In this document: positions 57,770 through 64,000 of the stretch, in pieces
Numbering within the stretch: position 1 is the first letter of the stretch
Layout: every line of letters begins with the position of its first letter
DNA from: Ridgeia piscesae
Lineage: Eukaryota; Annelida; Polychaeta; Sabellida; Siboglinidae
Assembly (NCBI GenBank): GCA_025642075.2
Contig: JAODUO010000556.1
Location: 161,001-225,000, forward strand
Direction: 5' to 3'
Length of the DNA stretch: 64,000 bases
The notes under the pieces: generated by a model
Database searches by the model: none
What the model was told of the DNA's origin: nothing
What the model saw: only the letters and a program-made list of their open reading frames with translations
Translations under genes and position numbers: made by a program

Positions 57770-59214
57770 CAAAAACATGACAAGATTGGATTATTTGACA
57801 TTTACCGACGGACTATTCGGGATTTCATTAGCCAATATAAGGAATGAAAGAATGTTACAATGCAAGAGAATCGACTCTAGAAAATCATTTAGCATTGTTT
57901 GACACAATGCTTATGCAGTAATACCTTTTTTGGGTAGAAATTAGTTGAGCGATATAGGAATTTGTAACGACGAACCACACCAGAAATATCTTGGGAACTG
58001 AACTACATTGTGCCTAAATCCTTCAATGTATCGAGGTCCACTCGATTCTTTACATGCTCATTCTGTTCTCCAATTGGCCTCGACCTATGTCGAATAGCGT
58101 TATATTTCAAAACGCAAATGTTGTCATTTATAGCCATGAATTTACCGAATGTATACTTCTTAACCTTGCGGAGAATCGTGGAAATAGTTAGGCATAACAT
58201 ACCTCCAGAGGACGCCACTGCGTGGTGGCGCTCACTGTACGGTAGGCGACAACAGAATGCACGTAATAAATAAGAACAAGTTTGACATAAAGATAAGATT
58301 AAGAATACTATATTGATCCTTGCTGGTAAATTGTATTTTTGCCTATGCAATGCATGCAAGTGCAAATATAGACATCCAAGAGTAAATGTGACATCAACAT
58401 CACACACAAGTATCACAGTAACAACATCCACGTATTTTTCTATTCTCAGACTCAGTTCTTCCCCTTTTCTGACTAAAAATGCAGATCGCGGAAGGCATTA
58501 TTAAAAAACCCGGCGTAACTTCTCGTTCCAGCCATAGACACGTTAGTTCGCGCAGTCGTTCAATGTTTCTCTTCCAAGTTCGTCTTCAGTCGGTGTCGTC
58601 ATGATGTATGTCAGTGTGGTTTGTTAGTCGTCCGTCGTAGAGTGGGCCAAACCTGGGCTGTCTCTACCACATTTCCCGGCTTCCCTATGACCTTATCCAG
58701 TTTGTCCCTGTCCTGATTTAAGATATGTCCACCGTAGCAGATAACTAATAGCGGTTGTAAGATCTTGCTGTTCTAGTTTAAAATGGCTTATTAAACAGCC
58801 ATTTTGTTTGAACCACTACAACCGCCCCGCCTGGCTGGTTTCCAGAAACATGTGGTATTCGCGATAGGAAAAGTATTGATGTAAACGGTTCAGTTATATT
58901 GTTGTCCAGACACGGACCGTTTAACTGAGCTTACGTAGATGCCCGAAGAGTGAAAGTAATAATGCACACGGATTAAGATTAACGATGAGTTAATTATGTT
59001 AAGATTAGAAGCTTTAGTCAGTATTCGTCAGCACTCCCGAATTGATTTAGGCTTATAATACATAAATTTCAGTGTCAATAACGGTTACGTTGTGAGCGGG
59101 AATTGCACACAGTAAAGCGTGACCTAGCCTACCGATAATGTATTCTATTAATATATTTATAATTTTATGAGTTTACATATTTATTGTATTGTTGTTGTTA
59201 TTATTGCTACTATT
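57770..59214. other. Unannotated sequence
   Basis: No gene recognised. The 142-codon minus frame at 58003-58431 has no family features. Confidence 0.4.
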
Positions 59215-59223
59215 GCAGCAGCA

Positions 59224-59268
<45 letters not shown>
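59215..59268. repeat. (CAG)3(CTG)~15 trinucleotide repeat
   Basis: GCAGCAGCAG turns at CAGCTG into an uninterrupted CTG run of about 15 units. It is preceded by GTT/ATT triplets, giving a poly-Ala frame that is not a recognised gene. Confidence 0.97.
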
Positions 59269-59269
<1 letters not shown>

Positions 59270-60210
59270 ACACTCTTAACAAAAAGGTTTTACTAAATCG
59301 CAAACTAACCAAAACAATATATTTCAAACACATATCTAGTATTTTTGCAAGTATTCACCTAGCTAGTCAGTTAAGTTAATGATAATTAAGAGGTTTATCC
59401 AGCAGGAATTAGGAAACAATACAATTGTTATTTCGGAATATGGCTACATTTCAACATGGCATTATAATAGTTGTTTATGCATATAAACATGTAACGTGAC
59501 TTCTGAATTGCGGAGGTCGAATAAAAGAAACCAGTAAACGAAAAATTAGGACCAAGGCGCACCATAACCGATGTCACAGCTCGACGTTTACGTGTCACAG
59601 CTGGACATTTTGTCTCGAATCTTTGACTATTAGACAGCATTCCGGATTAACCATTCGCGTGAAAAAGTTGATTGTAGAATGTAGTGTAGTTTGTTTTAAC
59701 TATTTTAAAATGTTGATAACAATTATAGTGTAAATTATGTTGCGATGACATGACATCTAGATACAATATAACCGCAAACAGTTTTTACTTTGCAAACATT
59801 CCCTTACGGTTTCTCACCAAGAAATGCTTCTGATGTATGAATTTCAACAAAACGGCGGAATAAAAAAACCACCACAATATCGGCTTCCATTTTTGATGGC
59901 ATGATGGAGGTTTTGCTAAACAACAGATCACGTGTTAGTTTGATTTAATAAAATTTGTTCAAAGTCCACGGGTCCTCGTGGCAGGGTCCGTCTGTTTGTC
60001 TGCAGGCAATCGTTATGTGACAAATGGCCGAGCGGTCACCGATGTCACTGACGCTTGTGTCCACGGGGACACGTCATTTAGTTCTGACCGCTGCGCGACT
60101 ATCAGGTAATCAGCCGGACAATTAGCCGGTTGATGACGCTAAATTAACCATCAATCAAGTCATAGTGATTTACGCACGGTTAACGTTCGCGTGTGTAAGG
60201 TTGTAGCCAC
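59269..60210. other. Unannotated sequence
   Basis: No supported gene or repeat seen between the CTG tract and the 15-bp minisatellite. Confidence 0.4.
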
Positions 60211-60635
60211 TAGGTGGTGCGACACTGGGTGGTGCGACACTGGGTGGTGCGCCACTATGTGGTGCGGCTCTAGGTGGTGCGACACTGGGTGGTGCGACAC
60301 TCGGTGGTGCGACACTATGTGGTGCGGCTCTAGGTGGTGCGACACTGGGTGGTGCGACACTACGGTGGTGCGACACTATGTGGTGCGACACTAGGTGGTG
60401 CGACACTAGGTGGTGCGACACTATGTGGTGCGGTCTAGGTGGTGCGACACTGGGTGGTGCGACACTCGGTGGTGCGACACTATGTGGTGCGGCTCTAGGT
60501 GGTGCGACACTGGGTGGTGCGACACTCGGTGGTGCGACACTAGGTGGTGCGACACTCGGTGGTGCGACACTAGGTGGTGCGACACCAGGTGGTGCGACAC
60601 TAGGGTGGTGCGACACTAGGGTGGTGCGACACTAG
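60211..60635. repeat. 15-bp minisatellite, about 28 units, with 60-bp higher-order structure
   Basis: Basic unit GGTGGTGCGACACTA. Variants TATG, GGCTCTAG, CTGGG and CTCGG recur in that fixed order, giving a 60-bp composite unit repeated about four times. Long frames (SVAPP or RWCDT repeats) on both strands result from the 15-bp period. Confidence 0.95.
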
Positions 60636-62397
60636 GCAGCGCGCACGTTCTAAAAGCCAATTTGTCTACAAATGTACGGCCGAAATATTCCTAAATAAGT
60701 TACCAAATTAAATCATTAAAACAATGCCTTAATTGGTCAGTCTTACGAGACACGCTTGCATTGTTGATTTAACAGATGGGAGAACATACTCATCAACACT
60801 GGTTGTCTGGTCGTGAGGTTGAGCCTGTTTGGGCGGATAGATGTACAGTCGATACAAATGACCAAATAGTCCATCCAAATACCTGAGTCTGAGATATGAC
60901 AAAGGAATCGAGTTATCGTGTAACGGCGAACTAAACTGAAATCAAATCAAGTGTACTTTATGTATAATATCAAAAGGGAAATAACAAGTCACCGTGCATA
61001 AGACTTACGGGTGCACAGTACTACACGCGCCTCAAGCACCGTGTAGACGACCATCCTCGGAAGGGGAACAGTTCCATACAATAAAATAACAATCACGCGT
61101 CTATCGTAAGATGTATACAGAGAACAGAAATAACACAACCTCGGCTCATCTGCCATCTGCTCACACTCAAGATAGAAGTTAGAATTTAGAGATGTATTGT
61201 GCAACCGGACAGCGAAGGGCACACAAGAACGGCGAAAGGTCTCATTGAACACTTTAGAACAGACAACCAGGCGTGCACTGGACGTGGTCCGATGTGCACA
61301 CTGACGAGCTAACTCTCTTAGCAAGCTTGTCAAGTCTTCCAGCTTCGTGCTTAGCTGCGTTTCCTCCCCAGCTTACACAGGTATGAAAGAACTATGTTAC
61401 AGTCCTCCAAATATTGCATTTTCGACAAAAGGCAGCGTTTTTTAGTTGCGTGTAGTTGGCCTCCCGTCCATCGAATTTACTCTTGGTGCTGCGTATATTC
61501 GTATCTAGCGCGCGCGGTGCTGACGTCAGAGGCCGGTATCGTAAGCGACCTACGAGTCCAATGACGCGTTCGCGAATGTGAACACAACATACAAAATACT
61601 TGCGATTTATTTTGACAAGAACAAGTCATGGATTTTTCAATAATAAAAACAATAATAATCAATAACAGAGTAAGAGCACATTTGTGGAATACGAAAACTG
61701 TGCAGTGGACAAGGTCACCATCCTTGTTGGCGATCAACAGTTGGCCCTGTATAAAAGGTAAACAGGTAAATTCTTACGTAGCGCAGTATCCAATCCTAGG
61801 AGCTACTCAAAGCGCTTGACACGTTACTACCAGGTTCCCTTCACTGGAGCACCATCTAAGCCGCTTTGGGAAGCTTTCAGCAACGCTGCGATTGATCCGC
61901 AAAGACTATACACACAAAAATATCCATCACTGCATAACATCATACTTGTGTGTCAGTGATGACAGTAGGACCATATATTTTTTTGTAAAAAACAAAACTG
62001 CATCCGGTTTGCTTTGGCTGTATCTTAATTCGTTTTTAAAACGAAATTGCTAGATATAAAGAAAGTTCAATCGTATTTGTTTGCACCTTATGAAATCGAT
62101 GAAGGTCTACCAGCATTTGTTTCAACGGGAAACCAACAGTCCACCCACCGTACACATACAGAGGCGTGAATAGACGGGGCAGGCGGAACTAGCCTGCGGG
62201 CCAAAAGAACACATTAGCTGTTAAATTACCGTAAAAAAACGGTGCGTGTTACTTGGGCTACAATCAGAACGGAAATAATCAAAGTTCAGCGGAGCGAGTA
62301 ATCCGTCCTCGATATCACATGGAACGCGAGGAAGGCGTGGGAAATTGTAACACCTCCACCAGGAAATGAGGGGCACCGAGGCGATGCGAGCGGGTTG
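60636..62397. other. CpG-richer unannotated region
   Basis: CpG content is higher than in the left half. A palindromic CRE core TGACGTCA occurs near 61521-61528 beside GCGCGCGG. No gene recognised; it could be the promoter area of a gene to the right. Confidence 0.35.
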
Positions 62398-62542
62398 GAA
62401 CGAACGAACGAACGAACGAACGAACGAACGAACGAACGAACGAACGAACGAACGAACGAACGAACGAACGAACGAACGAACGAACGAACGAACGAACGAA
62501 CGAACGAACGAACGAACGAACGAACGAACGAACGAACGAACG
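62398..62542. repeat. (CGAA)n microsatellite
   Basis: About 145 bp of perfect GAAC/CGAA tetranucleotide followed by degenerate CGAACGAGCGA sequence to about 62608. Confidence 0.98.
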
Positions 62543-62736
62543 AGACGAACGAACGAGCGACGACGAGAACGAAGAACGAACGAACGAACGAGCGAACGAG
62601 CGAACGAAGTGTGTTGACGGATGTATGGATGGAAGGAGGAAGGAAGGTTACATAAAAAGAAAGACGGAATAATGGAATGAAGGTAGTTAGGAAGGATGCG
62701 ATGAATGACGGAAGGAAGGGAAACAAGAGGACGGAT

Positions 62737-62791
62737 GGGCGGGCGGGCGGGCGGGCGGGCGGCGGGCGGGCGGGCGGGCGGGCGGGCGGGC
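62737..62791. repeat. (GGGC)n tract
   Basis: Thirteen to fourteen GGG runs separated by single C residues, with one GGC interruption. This meets the sequence pattern of a potential G-quadruplex on the plus strand. Confidence 0.95.
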
Positions 62792-63484
62792 CGACGGACG
62801 GAGTCATGCAGACCTTATAGTAGGAATGAACGAATGAATGATGGGCGAATGAATGAAAGAACATTGGAATGACAATTCGATGAAAGGTGGACTAACACTT
62901 TTGCGTTTTAAGAGTAAATGAAGACAATACGATGCGTTGTTAAAGTTCGCTATCGAAGCCCAAAACCCATGGCTGACCGTAACTGTCTAGCATTGGTTAC
63001 AAAGGTGACAGACGATGACACTAACGTGTGCGCGCGAGTCTCAATTCTAATTGTTTCTCGCAGGATAACGATTCGTGAATTCGTCGTGTGCACGAATCGC
63101 GTCCAAATTGGCATAATGTATCGATTCTGCGCGGTGCTATATAAACCATGATATCTTATCGTGAGGTCGATCCCGTGGATAATTGACTATTGCAATCATA
63201 AACCTTTGTGCGCGGCCTACGCAATTCAGCGGACTCGCGATTGTTGGTTCGTGCGACAGTCCATTCCAAGGGCCGTTCTATAGCATCTGTGAACAGTGAA
63301 TGACATATCTACTTCGTTTGTGCCCTGGTCGCCCAGTGTGTCAGCCTCACACACTGCCTTCCCGTGTGTATCTGTTGTGCTCGTACCTTATCAGCTGTTG
63401 TGTCTGCATCCAGTTATCATTTTACGTTTTTTCCATCTTAATGTTGATCTTCCGCTTTTCCTACTATCAAGTAATATCAGCGTA
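62792..63484. other. Unannotated CpG-containing sequence
   Basis: No supported feature between the GGGC tract and the SINE. Confidence 0.4.
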
Positions 63485-63818
63485 TTGTAGAGCGCAGTGG
63501 CTCAGGGGTAGAGCTTCGGACTGTCGTCTAAGAGGACCCGTGTTCGAATCCTGTGCTGCAGTGTTAAAACCTTGGGCAAGTGTTTTCACTCTACATTGCT
63601 CTAGTTCACTCAACTGTATGAATGAGTACCTGGCTACAGACAGCGGTGGATATATATACGAACAGCCTTCGCGCATTAATTGTAGCATATGGCTGGATGC
63701 TTCCCAGAGACGTTGAGACGGTGTTTGATTGAACAGGTCTGCCAGGGAAGTAAAGTGTAAAAGCGCTTTGAGCAATCCTGAGGACTGGATACTGCGTTGT
63801 ATAAGGACTTACCTTTAC
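63485..63818 (+). repeat. tRNA-derived SINE, copy 1 (best preserved)
   Basis: The tRNA-like head has an A box (TGGCTCAGGGGTAGAGC) and a near-consensus B box (GTGTTCGAATCCTGTG). The conserved body follows (CTAGTTCACTCAACTGTATG, ATTAATTGTAGCATATGGCT). The tail AAGCGCTTTGAGCAATCC ... GTATAAGGACTTACCTTTAC resembles the LINE 3' ends in this window. Confidence 0.85.
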
Positions 63819-64000
63819 TTTACATATTATTTCCGTGTACTTATTTTCTAAATTTTATCTCATTCTCTGTACATGTTCCGGCTATTTAAATTTGCTCACT
63901 TTTTTGTCATGTGTTTCTTACAGTTCTTCCAGCTCCCTTCTGTCTGTCGCCGATAGTTTGCACTTGTTTCAGATCACGATTTGTGTTAGCTAATTGTGCC

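Noticed and set aside
58003..58431. 142-codon minus frame as a membrane protein
   Set aside because: Hydrophobic start but no conserved features, no splice context, and weak codon character.
60160..60635. SVAPP/RWCDT repeat frames that resemble a repetitive structural protein
   Set aside because: The 15-bp unit is divisible by three and opens frames on both strands at once. Single-base insertions shift frames freely, which argues against coding.
63487..63556. Second tRNA gene
   Set aside because: It has A and B boxes but lacks a proper acceptor stem pairing. It continues into a SINE body shared with 53.4 kb.

Overview
The window is animal nuclear DNA: AT-rich, with spliced genes, long introns, many microsatellites, tRNA-derived SINEs and fragments of LINE and DNA transposons. 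The SINE style and the hAT-, PIF/Harbinger- and LINE-like remnants suggest a marine invertebrate. The clade cannot be fixed from sequence alone. Nothing bacterial or viral was seen.

Two protein-coding genes can be reconstructed exon by exon, both on the minus strand. EEF2K (eukaryotic elongation factor 2 kinase, the calmodulin-dependent alpha-kinase that inactivates eEF2) runs from its start codon at 20597 leftward to at least 1406. Nine coding exons with mutually compatible splice phases give about 621 residues, and the last ~100 residues (end of the SEL1-like region) lie beyond the left edge. TSEN54 (structural subunit of the tRNA-splicing endonuclease) runs from 44920 to 34802. Ten coding exons, including an inferred 50-bp mini-intron, join into a 518-codon frame, close to the ~526 residues of the human protein. 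Between them, at 33412-33493 on the plus strand, is an intact tRNA-Leu (anticodon TAG) with pol III boxes and a T-run.

The rest is accessory sequence. EEF2K introns hold a foldback-flanked cassette with CRE, CCAAT and NRF1-like motifs (12.55-13.39 kb) and a 1.55-kb hAT-like repeat with a frameshift (17.8-19.4 kb). An intact copy of that repeat, plus rearranged fragments, lies at 21.1-23.2 kb. Between EEF2K and the tRNA are a CpG-rich patch (28.1-28.6 kb), an array of eight evenly spaced CCACGTGG sites (29.5-29.9 kb), a 214-bp perfect (AC)n tract and two large palindromes (31.3 and 32.4 kb). TSEN54 intron 4 carries ~0.8 kb of (CAGA)n and a cluster of seven copies of a TAACGG-containing motif in both orientations (40.8-41.0 kb).

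Right of TSEN54 (45-64 kb) no cellular gene is recognisable. The region holds a ~3-kb element with PIF/Harbinger-type ends and TAA target duplications (46.3-49.3 kb), LINE fragments, at least three related tRNA-derived SINEs, a 3.2-kb element with ~930-bp inverted repeats around a decayed coding remnant (54.6-57.8 kb), two 15-bp minisatellites (one with higher-order structure) and (CTG)n, (CGAA)n and (GGGC)n tracts.

The strongest gene-level results are the two reconstructed genes. The strongest candidates for something undescribed are the long-inverted-repeat element, the CCACGTGG array and the TAACGG cluster. All assignments rest on reading the sequence; no database search was run.
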